A stretch of DNA of 35,307 nt from DAOTVC01 sp034437215 (GTDB taxonomy: Bacteria; Chloroflexota; Anaerolineae; B4-G1; SLSP01): positions 1 to 35,307 of the forward strand of contig DAOTVC010000065.1 of the NCBI GenBank assembly GCA_034437215.1. The letters are read 5' to 3'. The notes under the pieces are model-generated. The model ran no database searches and was not told the origin of the DNA. It was given only the letters and a program-made list of their open reading frames with translations. Shown piece after piece: positions 1 to 7,974 of the stretch (positions are counted from its first letter, which is position 1; every line of letters begins with the position of its first letter). The position numbers were made by a program, and so were the translations under genes.

Positions 1-586
1 AGGGCTGCAGCACCTGCCACGCGCCCCGGAAGAAGAGGAAGGCGTTGTTGTCCGAAGCCGCACCCGCGTACAGGTAGAGGGGATTGCCCTCACCCTCGGC
101 GCGGTCCACCAGGTACTGCGCCTGCATGGCGCCCACCTGGACGCTGTCGAAGGTCACGTAGTAGTCGACGGCGTCCGTGTCGCGGATCAAGCGGTCGTAG
201 GAGATCACGGCAACGCCGGCCTCCGCGGCGGCCTCCGCAGCCGCAGCGGCAGCGGTGCCGTCGTGGGGGGTGATGATGATGACCTCGACGCCCTTGGTGA
301 TGAGCGCCTCAACGTTCTCCTTCTCCTTGGCCGAGGACCCCTGGCTGAAGAGAATCTCCGCGTCGTAGCCGGCGGCGCTCAAAGCGTTCCGGAAGCGGGT
401 CTCATCCTGAATCCAGCGGGGTTCGTCCTTCGTCGGCAACACGATACCCACGGCGAGGTTTTCGACCTCCTCCGTGGTGTCAGGCTCACCTGACTCAGGG
501 GTCTGATTGTCACCGCAGGCCGTGAGAAGCATGCTCGCAACAATCAACAGGGCCATCACGGACAGGACCCATCTCTTCTTAAACAT
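1..586 (-). CDS. Sugar ABC transporter substrate-binding lipoprotein (ChvE/XylF type), 5' part only
   Basis: The start of the gene is inside the window and its 3' end runs off the left edge, leaving about 195 residues. The N-terminus is a lipoprotein signal: KKR, a hydrophobic stretch, then a lipobox LLTAC with Cys24, followed by an acidic linker. The mature part reads VGIVLPTKDEPRW and then VEVIIITPHDG, the pattern of type I periplasmic binding proteins for monosaccharides such as xylose or multiple sugars. The known family role is extracytoplasmic capture of a sugar for an ABC importer. The ATG at 584-586 is preceded by GGAGGAGATG, a strong ribosome binding site. The ATPase and permease genes would lie beyond the left edge. 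The exact sugar cannot be told from this fragment. Confidence 0.88.
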   Translation of the reverse strand, partial: MFKKRWVLSVMALLIVASMLLTACGDNQTPESGEPDTTEEVENLAVGIVLPTKDEPRWIQDETRFRNALSAAGYDAEILFSQGSSAKEKENVEALITKGVEVIIITPHDGTAAAAAAEAAAEAGVAVISYDRLIRDTDAVDYYVTFDSVQVGAMQAQYLVDRAEGEGNPLYLYAGAASDNNAFLFFRGAWQVLQP

Positions 587-614
587 AGTACATCTCCTCC
601 TTAGTCTGATTGGG

Positions 615-643
615 AACATAGCACTCTTTTTTTGAAACGTCAA
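615..643 (-). promoter_or_regulatory. Sigma-70-like promoter of the sugar-binding lipoprotein gene
   Basis: On the minus strand TTGACG (638-643) and TATGTT (615-620) are separated by exactly 17 nt. The start codon lies about 30 nt downstream, behind a GGAGGAG site. Confidence 0.65.
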
Positions 644-841
644 CAGCTTCTCTTCCATGCACCTCCTTGAGTAGTCCCACAAAGTCTGTGGACACCAGCA
701 CACAGTCGGGATGTCCTGTTTCAACTTCGTACGATCACAAACCTAGACGGAAGACGGGGCGTTGCCCGAAGCCGACTTGGGAGGTCAACCGATGGCACGC
801 CTTTTATCATGAAACCACAATGCCGGAGCAAATTCAACAGC

Positions 842-892
842 ATTTCCCCCCTTTGGGAGTGGTGTTTACCCCCAAGGGCGATTAGGGGAAAT
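842..892. repeat. Stem-loop in the 608-base gap between the lipoprotein gene and guaA
   Basis: The region 587-1194 has no convincing gene. It holds the lipoprotein promoter, this imperfect stem-loop and a second dyad. The outer arms ATTTCCCC (842-849) and GGGGAAAT (885-892) pair perfectly, and the inner CCCTTTGGG and CCCCCAAGGG segments extend the pairing. A second dyad, GCGGGGAG (964-971) and CTCCCCGC (988-995), lies nearby. Neither is followed by a U-tract on the minus strand, so a terminator role for guaA is only possible. I see no recognisable RNA family in the rest. Confidence 0.35.
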
Positions 893-1194
893 CTCCTAAG
901 GGAAAGTGGGACCCTGTTGCAGAGATGCGGGTGGTAACTCAGAGGATCTCAACACACAGAATCGCGGGGAGATGCTCTGTCTCGCACCTCCCCGCAACCA
1001 CTCTTGATCGTGTCAGGGGCGCTGATCACTCCCCGCGGGCTTGGCTTTGCTCTCGACGTTCGTAGCACTCAAAGAGCCAGTCCGGCTCCGCGTTCAGTGT
1101 ATCGGAAAGGCTCTCAATTCCCCCTCGAAAAAATCCACGTCACCGATTCGCAAGCCCCTCCGGCGAGTCACGCAACAGCTCCTAACGCCCCCTT

Positions 1195-2736
1195 TCACTC
1201 CCACTCGATGGTGGCGGGGGGTTTGCTGCTCACGTCGTAGACGACGCGGTTGACGTCGCGCACCTCGTTGACGATGCGGTTGGAGACCTCCGCCAGGAGG
1301 TCGTAGGGGAGGCGCGCCCAGTCGGCGGTCATGAAGTCGTCGGTGGTGACGGCCCGCAGGGCGACGACGTTGGCGTAGGTGCGCCCGTCCCCCATCACGC
1401 CGACGCTGCGCACGGGCAGGAGCACGGCGAAGGCCTGCGCCACGGCGCGGTAGAGGTCCGCCTCCCGCAGCGCCTGCAGGAAGATGGCGTCGGCCTCCTG
1501 GAGTACCCGCACCCGCTCGGGGGTGACCTCGCCTAGAATGCGCACCGCCAGCCCGGGTCCGGGGAAGGGGTGGCGCCAGACGAGCGCCTCGGGCAGCCCC
1601 AGGGCCAGCCCCACCTCACGCACCTCGTCCTTGAAGAGCTCCCGCAGCGGCTCCACCAGCTCCAGATCCATCTGCTCGGGCAGGCCGCCTACGTTGTGGT
1701 GGCTCTTGATCCGCCGGGCGTCCTGGCTCCCCGCGCTCTCGATCACGTCCGGGTAGATGGTTCCCTGCCCCAGGTAGCGCACCCCCTCCAGCTTGCGCGC
1801 CTCCGCCTCGAAGACGCGAATGAACTGCTCGCCGATGATGCGCCGCTTCTCCTCGGGGTCGGTGACGCCGGCGAGAGCGGTAAAGAAGCGCTCCGCGGTC
1901 TCTACGGTGACCAGCCGCATTCCCAGCACCCGCTCGAAGGTCCCCTGCACCTGGACGACCTCCCCCTTGCGGAGCAGCCCCGTGTCGACGAAGATGGAGG
2001 TCAGCTGCTCCCCCACCGCCCGCTGGAGGAGGGCCGCCAGCACCGCGCTGTCGACGCCGCCGCTCAGCCCGCAGACGACGCCCGAGTCCCCCACCCGGTC
2101 ACGGATGCGCTCGACGACCCGTTCGATGAAGTTCGCGGGCGTCCACGTCCCCTCGCACCCACAGAGATCGAAGAGGAAACGCCGCAGAATCTCCCGCCCC
2201 TGCGACGTGTGCACCACCTCGGGATGGAACTGGAGGCCAAAGAGCCGGCGCTCCTCATCCCCCAGCGCGGCGAGGATACCGCCGGCGCTCCGAGCCAGCA
2301 CCGTGGAGCCCGGAGGCAGCGTCGCCACCCGATCACCGTGGCTCATCCAGACGTCCAGCGTGGTGGGAAGTCCGGCAAAGAGCGGGGACTCCGGCGCCAG
2401 CACCTCGACCCGGGCCGAGCCGTACTCCCGCGACTCTCCGGGCACGACCTCGCCCCCCAGGGCCTGGGCCAGGAGCTGGAGCCCGTAGCAGATGCCCAGG
2501 ACCGGCACGTCCTCCTCGAGGACGTAGCCGGGCAGGGAGGGCGCGCCCTCGTCGTAGACGCTGTTGGGGCCGCCCGAGAGGATGAAGCCGCGCGGTTCGA
2601 GGGCCTGTACCCGGGCCTCGTCGGCGTTCCAGGGCAGGACCTCGGCGTAGACCCGGAGCTCGCGCACGCGGCGGGCGATGAGGCGCGTGTACTGGGAGCC
2701 GTAGTCGACGATGACGACCGTCTCGCGCTCGCTCAT
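1195..2736 (-). CDS. guaA: GMP synthase (glutamine-hydrolysing)
   Basis: Converts XMP to GMP in the cytoplasm using ATP and glutamine. The 513-residue protein has the usual length and full domain order. The N-terminal class I glutamine amidotransferase has nucleophile Cys83 in GICYGLQ and His171/Glu173 in FHPE. The ATP-pyrophosphatase domain has the P-loop SGGVDS (225-230). The C-terminal dimerisation domain has HPFPGPGLAVRILGE and ends in SKPPATIEWE. I chose the ATG at 2734-2736, four bases after the xpt stop, because the family begins just before the VVIVDYGSQYT segment. An in-frame upstream start at 2769 would lie inside xpt. The gene sits directly behind xpt, so guanine-nucleotide salvage and synthesis are probably co-transcribed. 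Confidence 0.97.
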   Translation of the reverse strand: MSERETVVIVDYGSQYTRLIARRVRELRVYAEVLPWNADEARVQALEPRGFILSGGPNSVYDEGAPSLPGYVLEEDVPVLGICYGLQLLAQALGGEVVPGESREYGSARVEVLAPESPLFAGLPTTLDVWMSHGDRVATLPPGSTVLARSAGGILAALGDEERRLFGLQFHPEVVHTSQGREILRRFLFDLCGCEGTWTPANFIERVVERIRDRVGDSGVVCGLSGGVDSAVLAALLQRAVGEQLTSIFVDTGLLRKGEVVQVQGTFERVLGMRLVTVETAERFFTALAGVTDPEEKRRIIGEQFIRVFEAEARKLEGVRYLGQGTIYPDVIESAGSQDARRIKSHHNVGGLPEQMDLELVEPLRELFKDEVREVGLALGLPEALVWRHPFPGPGLAVRILGEVTPERVRVLQEADAIFLQALREADLYRAVAQAFAVLLPVRSVGVMGDGRTYANVVALRAVTTDDFMTADWARLPYDLLAEVSNRIVNEVRDVNRVVYDVSSKPPATIEWE

Positions 2737-2740
2737 GCGC

Positions 2741-3316
2741 TCACTCGGCGAGGATGACGGTCCCGTCATCCCGGATCTCGTCGATCACGACCAGGGACTC
2801 GATAGGCACACCGAACTCGGCGAGCCGCTCCCGCCCACCTTCGAAGGTCTTCTCGACCAGGGCGCCGATCCCCACCAGCGTCGCGCCCGACTTCTCCACC
2901 AGGCGGGCCAGGGCCGAGATGGTGTTGCCCGTAGCGAGGAAGTCGTCGATGATGAGCACCCGATCCTGGGGACGCAGGAACTCCGAAGAGACCATGAGCG
3001 CCACCTCACCCCCTTTGGTGTGGGAGGGCGCCGTCTCCACGAAGGTCGGCTCTTTCATCGTGATAGGCTTGTGCTTGCGGGCGAAGACCAGGGGCACCTC
3101 GAGGGCGAAGGCGGTGGTCAGCGCGGGCACAATGCCCGAGACCTCCGCCGTCAACACGCGCGTGGGTTCCAGGTAAGCGAAGCGCTGGGCGAACTCGGCA
3201 CCGGCGTCCAGCATCATCTGCGCGTCCACCTGGTGGTTGATGATGCTGTCGATCTTGAGAATACCGTTTCCCAGATACTCTCCTTCGGTCAGGATCCTCT
3301 CTTTGAGCATCTCCAT
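2741..3316 (-). CDS. xpt: Xanthine phosphoribosyltransferase
   Basis: Salvages xanthine with PRPP to XMP, the substrate of the GMP synthase encoded just downstream. The 191-residue protein matches the family's normal length and N-terminus (MLKERILTEG, then NHQVD). The PRPP-binding loop VLIIDDFLATGNTI spans residues 120-133. AGGAGG at 3325-3330 lies 8 nt before the ATG at 3316; a second ATG two codons later is also possible. The gene is divergent from lplA. I looked for a purine riboswitch in the roughly 200-nt leader region and saw none. Confidence 0.95.
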   Translation of the reverse strand: MEMLKERILTEGEYLGNGILKIDSIINHQVDAQMMLDAGAEFAQRFAYLEPTRVLTAEVSGIVPALTTAFALEVPLVFARKHKPITMKEPTFVETAPSHTKGGEVALMVSSEFLRPQDRVLIIDDFLATGNTISALARLVEKSGATLVGIGALVEKTFEGGRERLAEFGVPIESLVVIDEIRDDGTVILAE

Positions 3317-3387
3317 GAGTACAACCTCCTGTACCTGAACAGAGCCAAAAAGCTAGTGTAACACAGAATAGCTAAAGCGCCGCAAGC

Positions 3388-3416
3388 GGTTTGTTAAACC
3401 TTTGTTAACACAAACC
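3388..3416. promoter_or_regulatory. Dyad in the xpt/lplA divergent intergenic region
   Basis: GGTTTGT (3388-3394) and ACAAACC (3410-3416) form 7-base inverted arms around an AT-rich core that contains TTAAAC and GTTAAC. The position between two divergent genes suits an operator, but no regulator is identified and no clean promoter was found for either gene. The nearby stretch 3483-3505 has ACTTGTGACTTGTAACTTT, a low-complexity motif of the kind also seen near 16655. Confidence 0.3.
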
Positions 3417-3522
3417 ACTTCTATCTTTTTCGACCCGGTCATGGTATCATCTACCTCGAAAGCGGAGTGTCTAACCTTCAACTTGTGACTTGTAACTTTC
3501 AACTGATTATTAAGGAGGCACC

Positions 3523-4512
3523 ATGCTCTTTGTGGACAATCAAAACATGACCGATCCGCGGATGAACCTCGCCATCGAGGAGCACCTCCTGCGCAACCTC
3601 GACACCGACGAGGAGATCCTCCTCTTTTACATCAACGAGCCCTCCATCATCATCGGGCGCAACCAGAACACCCTCGAGGAGATCAACTGCGACTACGTCG
3701 AGGCCCACGACCTCCACGTGGTGCGGCGTCTCTCGGGAGGCGGCGCCGTCTACCACGACCTGGGCAACCTCAACTTCAGCTTCATTACCCCCTACGAGGC
3801 GGGCAGCTTCCAGAACTTTGCCAAGTTCACCGCCCCCGTCATCCGCGTCCTCCACGATCTGGGGGTCGACGCCGAGCTCAGCGGGCGCAACGACGTCCTG
3901 GTCAACGGGCGGAAGATCTCGGGCAACGCCCAGTACCGCACGGCGACGCGCATGTTCAGCCACGGCACCCTCCTCTTCGATACCACCCTCGAAGACGTCG
4001 TCGCCGCCCTGAACGTGAGCCAGGAGAAGATCTCCTCCAAGGGGCTGAAGTCGGTGCGCAGCCGCGTGGCGAACATCAGCGAGTTCCTCGACGAGCCGAT
4101 GACGACGCTGGAGTTCCGCCAGCACCTGCTCGAGGGCATCTTCGCCGGATCGGAGGGCATCCCCCAGTACGCCCTCACGGAGGAGGACTGGGAGAGCATC
4201 CGCATGATCAAAGGGCGGCGCTACGACCGCTGGGAGTGGAACTACGGGAAATCCCCCCGCTTCAACGTCCAGAAGAGCCACCGCTTCCCCTCCGGCAAGA
4301 TCGACGTGCGCATCGACATCCAGCGCGGGCTGATCGAGGAGATCAAGATCTACGGGGACTTCCTGGGCGACGGGGACGTGGAGGAGATCGAGGTCCGGCT
4401 GAGGGGGACGCGTTACGCTCGCGAGGCCCTGGCAGCCGCACTGGCAGGGCTGGAACTCGCCCCTTACTTCGGTGGGGTCACCCAGGAGGAGTTCGTCGAC
4501 CTGCTCTATTGA
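3523..4512 (+). CDS. lplA: Lipoate-protein ligase A
   Basis: Activates free lipoate with ATP and transfers it to lysines of lipoyl domains (2-oxoacid dehydrogenases, glycine cleavage H protein). The 329 residues match a full two-domain LplA. The catalytic domain contains the lipoyl-AMP binding motif RRLSGGGAVYHDLGNLN (68-84) and GRKISGNAQ (129-137), whose Lys131 matches the conserved ligand-binding lysine. The C-terminal accessory domain starts around residue 245 and ends with LAALELAPYFGG-like helices. AAGGAGG stands 6 nt before the ATG. No lipoyl-dependent enzyme gene is nearby, so this looks like a stand-alone salvage gene. Confidence 0.95.
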   Translation: MLFVDNQNMTDPRMNLAIEEHLLRNLDTDEEILLFYINEPSIIIGRNQNTLEEINCDYVEAHDLHVVRRLSGGGAVYHDLGNLNFSFITPYEAGSFQNFAKFTAPVIRVLHDLGVDAELSGRNDVLVNGRKISGNAQYRTATRMFSHGTLLFDTTLEDVVAALNVSQEKISSKGLKSVRSRVANISEFLDEPMTTLEFRQHLLEGIFAGSEGIPQYALTEEDWESIRMIKGRRYDRWEWNYGKSPRFNVQKSHRFPSGKIDVRIDIQRGLIEEIKIYGDFLGDGDVEEIEVRLRGTRYAREALAAALAGLELAPYFGGVTQEEFVDLLY

Positions 4513-4575
4513 CGCCCTACCGGGCTCTCCGGGAGTCTATCTTAGGTCGCAGCCCAGGCTGATCACAGCAGCCCC

Positions 4576-4626
4576 TCCCCCTAGCCCCCTCCCCTTCGGC
4601 GCTACGCGCCGTGGGGAGGGGGAGTC
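4576..4626. repeat. GC-rich inverted repeat
   Basis: CCCCCTCCCC followed by CGGCGC pairs across a short loop with GCGCCG and GGGGAGGGGG, giving a long stem. It lies about 65 bases after lplA and could act as a transcription barrier, but no U-tract follows. Its style matches dispersed intergenic palindromes rather than a simple terminator. Confidence 0.6.
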
Positions 4627-4632
4627 CTATTC

Positions 4633-4674
4633 AGTGGGGGTTGCGCGGCGCTGCAGCGCCGCGCAACCCCCACT
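4633..4674. repeat. 42-bp perfect palindrome
   Basis: Two 21-base arms are exactly complementary with no spacer, centred on the CTGCAG at 4651-4656. The left arm runs AGTGGGGGTTGCGCGGCGCTG. The symmetry stops abruptly at both ends. It sits 7 bases after the preceding inverted repeat. The rest of the gap to the next gene (4675-4817) shows nothing recognisable. Confidence 0.9.
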
Positions 4675-4817
4675 TCAAAATCTTCCCCTTCCCCCGCACG
4701 GAGTGCCCCACGCTGAGGCTCGCAGAATCTCAACGCTGAAAGCTCGTTTACGTGAGACACAATCACTCGGGAATTGTACTTTTACGAATCCTAAAGGTGC
4801 ACTCAAGCCCCTTCGAC

Positions 4818-4845
4818 TTGTAGGAACGGAAAGCGCGCATACAAT
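4818..4845 (+). promoter_or_regulatory. Promoter of the 4902-8952 gene run
   Basis: TTGTAG (4818-4823) and TACAAT (4840-4845) are 16 nt apart, giving a predicted transcript start about 50 nt before the ATG at 4902. Confidence 0.55.
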
Positions 4846-4901
4846 AGAGACGCCCGAGTGTCCTCAAAAAGAACGGCACACCAAAGAGCAGGAGCACGAT
4901 C

Positions 4902-5201
4902 ATGCGCAGAATCTTTCGCGAAACCGCCTTCCGGCTGGCCCGGCGTGACCTCGCCACCTTCCTCGACGAGCACGAGCAGGAGCTCCTGCTCGTCTTCCAC
5001 GACGAGCTGCAGAAGCTCGACGATGCCATCCCCGAGGAGAACTTCTTCATCGACATCAACATGGTAGGGCTGGGCGACATGATCCTCAGGGCCGCGCTGC
5101 GGGCCATCAGCCGCTTCCTCCGCGCCGACATCCCCCTGCCCGAGGATCTCCCGGCGGTGAAGGACTTGACGACCGTCGAGGAAGAGGCATCCGAAGCGTA
5201 G
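4902..5201 (+). CDS. Unknown 99-residue protein
   Basis: I do not recognise a family. The product is a small soluble protein with no signal peptide or membrane segment. An N-terminal basic helix (RRIFRETAFRLARRDL) is followed by very acidic helical sequence (DEHEQELLLVFHDELQKLDD) and a glycine-containing segment NMVGLGDMILRAAL. AGGAG lies about 13 nt before the ATG. It is first in a plus-strand run, about 56 nt ahead of a CarD-type regulator. High coding-strand GC at third positions, similar to its neighbours, supports a real gene. Function cannot be inferred beyond its association with that gene. Confidence 0.6.
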   Translation: MRRIFRETAFRLARRDLATFLDEHEQELLLVFHDELQKLDDAIPEENFFIDINMVGLGDMILRAALRAISRFLRADIPLPEDLPAVKDLTTVEEEASEA

Positions 5202-5257
5202 AGAACCGAGACTCGGGCGCAATTCCTCCAGGACATATCTGAGTGAAAGGAGGCAGA

Positions 5258-5749
5258 ATGTTCAAGGAAGGTGATGCTGTCGTACATCCGACCCACGGTG
5301 CGGGTGTGATCAAGAGTATCAAGGAGCGCACCACGCCCAAGGGCAAGACGAAGAAGTACTACACCATCCAGCTCCGGGCGCAGATGAATACCCAGGTGTT
5401 GATCCCCGTGAAGCAAGCAAAGAAGATCGGTCTGCGGCGGGCCATCGACGAGAAGGATCTGGCGCAGGTCTGGCAGGTTCTCCAATCGGAGCCCCAGTCG
5501 CTTCCCGACGAGAACAAAGCGCGCTACCAGATCATCCAGGACAAGCTGGACTCGATGGACGTACTGCAGGTCGCCGAGGTGGTGCGCGACCTGGTCTGGC
5601 GCCAGGAGGAGGAGGAGAAGCTCAAGACGCGGGGACGCAATCTCTATCGCAAGGGACTGCGCTTCCTCATCAGTGAGGTGGCAGCCGCCCAGGGTATCTC
5701 CCTCACCGATGCCGAGGCCCAGGTCCGCGCTCACCTGCGTTCTGAGTAA
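5258..5749 (+). CDS. CarD/CdnL-family transcription regulator
   Basis: The first 60 or so residues form the RNA-polymerase-interacting domain shared by CarD, CdnL and Mfd: FKEGDAVVHPTHGAGVI, then YYTIQL and LIPVKQA. The remaining 100 residues are helical and basic/acidic, as in the DNA-contacting C-terminal domain. Family members bind the RNA polymerase beta subunit and stabilise open promoter complexes, notably at rRNA promoters. The total of 163 residues is normal. I chose the ATG at 5258 because AAAGGAGG ends 4 nt before it; an in-frame GTG at 5243 would place the ribosome site inside the gene. Confidence 0.9.
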   Translation: MFKEGDAVVHPTHGAGVIKSIKERTTPKGKTKKYYTIQLRAQMNTQVLIPVKQAKKIGLRRAIDEKDLAQVWQVLQSEPQSLPDENKARYQIIQDKLDSMDVLQVAEVVRDLVWRQEEEEKLKTRGRNLYRKGLRFLISEVAAAQGISLTDAEAQVRAHLRSE

Positions 5750-5781
5750 GGTCGCTCTTTCTGTCAATCAGTGAGGTACTC

Positions 5782-7416
5782 ATGAACCTGCTGACCCTGC
5801 TCGTCGCGCTGACACCCGTCCTGACCGTCTTCCTCTTTCTGGTCATCCTGCGCCTGCCGGCGGTGAAGGCCATGCCCCTCAGCCTCGCCATCACCGCCCT
5901 CGCCGCCTACTTCGTCTGGGGCATGCCCCTGCGCCGGATCGCGGCCGCCTCCTTCGAGGGGCTCTTCGTGGCCCTCTCCATCCTGTGGATCATCTTCGGC
6001 GCCGTGCTGCTGCTCAACACCCTGCGCCGCAGCGGAGCGCTGGCCGCCATTCGGGAGGGCTTCACCCACGTGACCGCCGACCGGCGGGCCCAGGCCATCA
6101 TCGTCGCCTGGCTCTTCGGCGCCTTCCTCGAGGGCGCGGCGGGCTTCGGCGCTCCGGCCGCCATCGGGGCGCCGCTGCTGGTGGCCCTCGGCTTCCCGCC
6201 GCTGGCCGCCGTCGTCATCGCCCTCATCGCCGACAGCAGCCCCGTCTCCTTCGGAGCGGTGGGCACCCCCATCATCATCGGCGTCGCCCAGGGGCTGCAG
6301 GAGGGGCCGGCCGTCGCCCCCGCCGTCGCCGACCTGCTGGGCGGGCGCCCGCTGGCGGAGTTCCTGCAGGCGGTTGCCGTCCAGGCCACCCAGATCGACA
6401 TCGTCGTGGGCACCTTCCTGCCGCTGATCATGATCCTCATCCTGACCCGCTTCTTCGGGGAGCGGCGGAGCTGGCGGGAGGGGCTGGCGGCGTGGAAGTT
6501 CGCCCTCGTCGCCGGGCTGAGCTTCACCCTCCCGGCCTTCGCCTTCGCCACCCTCTTCGGGCCCGAGTTCCCCTCCCTCCTCGGCGGGCTGGTGGGCCTC
6601 GCCATCGTCGTGCCCCTGGCGCGCAAGGGCTGGCTCTTGCCCCAGGAGACCTGGGACTTCGGTGCCCGTCCCGCCTTCGTGTCCGAGGAGGAGACGATGC
6701 CCCTGGTGCGCGCCTGGCTCCCCTACCTGCTCGTGGCCCTGCTCCTCGTCCTCACCCGCCTGGACGCCCTGCCCCTCAAGGGCTGGCTGCAGGGTGTCGT
6801 CATCACCTGGCCCGCGATCCTGGGGACGGAGATCAGCGCGTCCCTGGCCCCCCTCTACCTGCCCGGCTCCATCTTCGTCCTCGTCGTCCTGATCACCGCC
6901 CTCTTCCACCGCTTGAGCATCGAAGAGCTGGGAGGCGCCCTGCGCACCTCCGCCGCCTCCCTCTCCCGCGCCGTCATCACCCTGGGGACGGCGGTGCCCA
7001 TGGTGCGCATCTTCATCAACTCGGGCGTCAACTCCGAGGGGCTGGCGAGCATGCCCCTGGAGCTGGCGGCGCTCGTCGCCGCGGGCATCGGGCGCGCCTG
7101 GCCCCTCACCGCGCCCCTCATCGGCGCCCTCGGCTCCTTCATCTCCGGCAGCGCCACCTTCAGCAACATGATGTTCTCCCTCTTCCAGTTCAGCGTCGCC
7201 CAACAGACGGATCTCCTGCCGCACATCGTCCTCGCCCTTCAGGTTCTGGGGGCCAACGCCGGAAACATGATCTGTGTCGTAAACGTCGTGGCAGCCGCCT
7301 CGGTCGTCGGCCTGCACGGTCGGGAGGGCGACATCATCCGCTTCACCCTCCCGCCGATGCTCTACTACTGCCTCTTCGCCGGACTCCTGGGGCTCCTGCT
7401 CCTGCTCGTGTTGTGA
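5782..7416 (+). CDS. lctP: L-lactate permease (LctP family)
   Basis: A 544-residue polytopic membrane protein with about 12-14 hydrophobic segments, the size expected for LctP/LldP transporters, which couple uptake of lactate or glycolate to protons. Characteristic segments are the glycine-rich FLEGAAGFGAPAAIGAPLL, IADSSPVSFGAVGTPI, and near the C-terminus SFISGSATFSNMMFSLFQ and LGANAGNMICVVNVVAA. It starts 32 nt after carD-like and is followed 29 nt later by the Mth938-like gene. No lactate dehydrogenase or oxidase gene is in view, so the substrate is assigned from family only. Confidence 0.93.
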   Translation: MNLLTLLVALTPVLTVFLFLVILRLPAVKAMPLSLAITALAAYFVWGMPLRRIAAASFEGLFVALSILWIIFGAVLLLNTLRRSGALAAIREGFTHVTADRRAQAIIVAWLFGAFLEGAAGFGAPAAIGAPLLVALGFPPLAAVVIALIADSSPVSFGAVGTPIIIGVAQGLQEGPAVAPAVADLLGGRPLAEFLQAVAVQATQIDIVVGTFLPLIMILILTRFFGERRSWREGLAAWKFALVAGLSFTLPAFAFATLFGPEFPSLLGGLVGLAIVVPLARKGWLLPQETWDFGARPAFVSEEETMPLVRAWLPYLLVALLLVLTRLDALPLKGWLQGVVITWPAILGTEISASLAPLYLPGSIFVLVVLITALFHRLSIEELGGALRTSAASLSRAVITLGTAVPMVRIFINSGVNSEGLASMPLELAALVAAGIGRAWPLTAPLIGALGSFISGSATFSNMMFSLFQFSVAQQTDLLPHIVLALQVLGANAGNMICVVNVVAAASVVGLHGREGDIIRFTLPPMLYYCLFAGLLGLLLLLVL

Positions 7417-7445
7417 AGCAAGATAGATCGAGGAAAGGAGTTCAG

Positions 7446-7808
7446 ATGAGACCGCACATCGAGGGGACGAAGTTTGGGGCAATCACCGTGGGAGGCAAGG
7501 TCTACGATCACGACATCCTCATCGGCCTCGACGGCGAGGTGCGCCGGCGCCAAAAGAGCCTCTCCAAGGAGATCTTCGGCACCTCCCACTCCCTCTCGGA
7601 GCAGGAGGCGGAGTACGTCTACGAGGAAGGTGTGGAGACCCTGGTCATCGGCACGGGGCAGTTCGGGCGCGTGAGCCTCTCCGACGACGCCCGCACCTTC
7701 TTCGAGCGCCGGGGGGTGCGGGTCGTCCTTGAGGCCACGCCCAAGGCCCTGGAGACCTGGAACGAGATGGAAGGCCGGGTCATCGCCCTCTTCCACACCA
7801 CCTGCTGA
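7446..7808 (+). CDS. Mth938-like domain protein
   Basis: A 120-residue cytosolic protein consisting of one Mth938-like alpha/beta domain: an N-terminal FGAITVGGKVYDHDILI strand pair, then VETLVIGTGQFGRVSLSDDA and a C-terminal EGRVIALFHTTC. The family's biochemical role is poorly known. AAAGGAG lies 6 nt before the ATG. The C-terminal Cys-containing HTTC end is conserved-looking. It is in the same run as lctP and the ROK kinase. Confidence 0.82.
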   Translation: MRPHIEGTKFGAITVGGKVYDHDILIGLDGEVRRRQKSLSKEIFGTSHSLSEQEAEYVYEEGVETLVIGTGQFGRVSLSDDARTFFERRGVRVVLEATPKALETWNEMEGRVIALFHTTC

Positions 7809-7861
7809 GGGCGGGAAGGACAAGGGCGAAGCTTTGAAATGGGGTTGAAAGAGATCTGGAG

Positions 7862-7902
7862 CGTGAAACGTGAAGCGTGACGTGAGGGCTTCACGTTTCA
7901 CG
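7862..7902. repeat. GTGAAACGTGA-type palindromic repeat, copy 1
   Basis: A 15-bp perfect stem, CGTGAAACGTGAAGC (7862-7876) with its complement at 7888-7902, encloses an 11-nt loop. It sits between the Mth938-like gene and the ROK kinase gene. It belongs to a small family with copies at 8981-9023 and 18749-18788. Confidence 0.8.
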
Positions 7903-7974
7903 GCCACTATGGCTAAAGTCAGTCGAGCGCATAACAAAATAAGCAAAACGTTGACTGAAAGGGGGGAGAACCAG

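Noticed and set aside
667..885. Small plus-strand gene of 72 codons
   Set aside because: It has no ribosome site or family resemblance, and it crosses a stem-loop; its composition looks non-coding.
964..995. GCGGGGAG/CTCCCCGC hairpin as guaA terminator
   Set aside because: It has an 8-bp stem with a 16-nt loop and no U-tract on the minus strand, and lies 200 bases beyond the gene.
3317..3522. Purine riboswitch upstream of xpt
   Set aside because: xpt is often riboswitch-controlled, but I found no conserved purine aptamer core on the minus strand here.
5764..7482. Long minus-strand open frame (572 codons) opposite the lactate permease gene
   Set aside because: It has low-complexity Glu/Gly/Asp-rich sequence typical of antisense frames in GC-rich genes, while the plus strand encodes a clear LctP protein.
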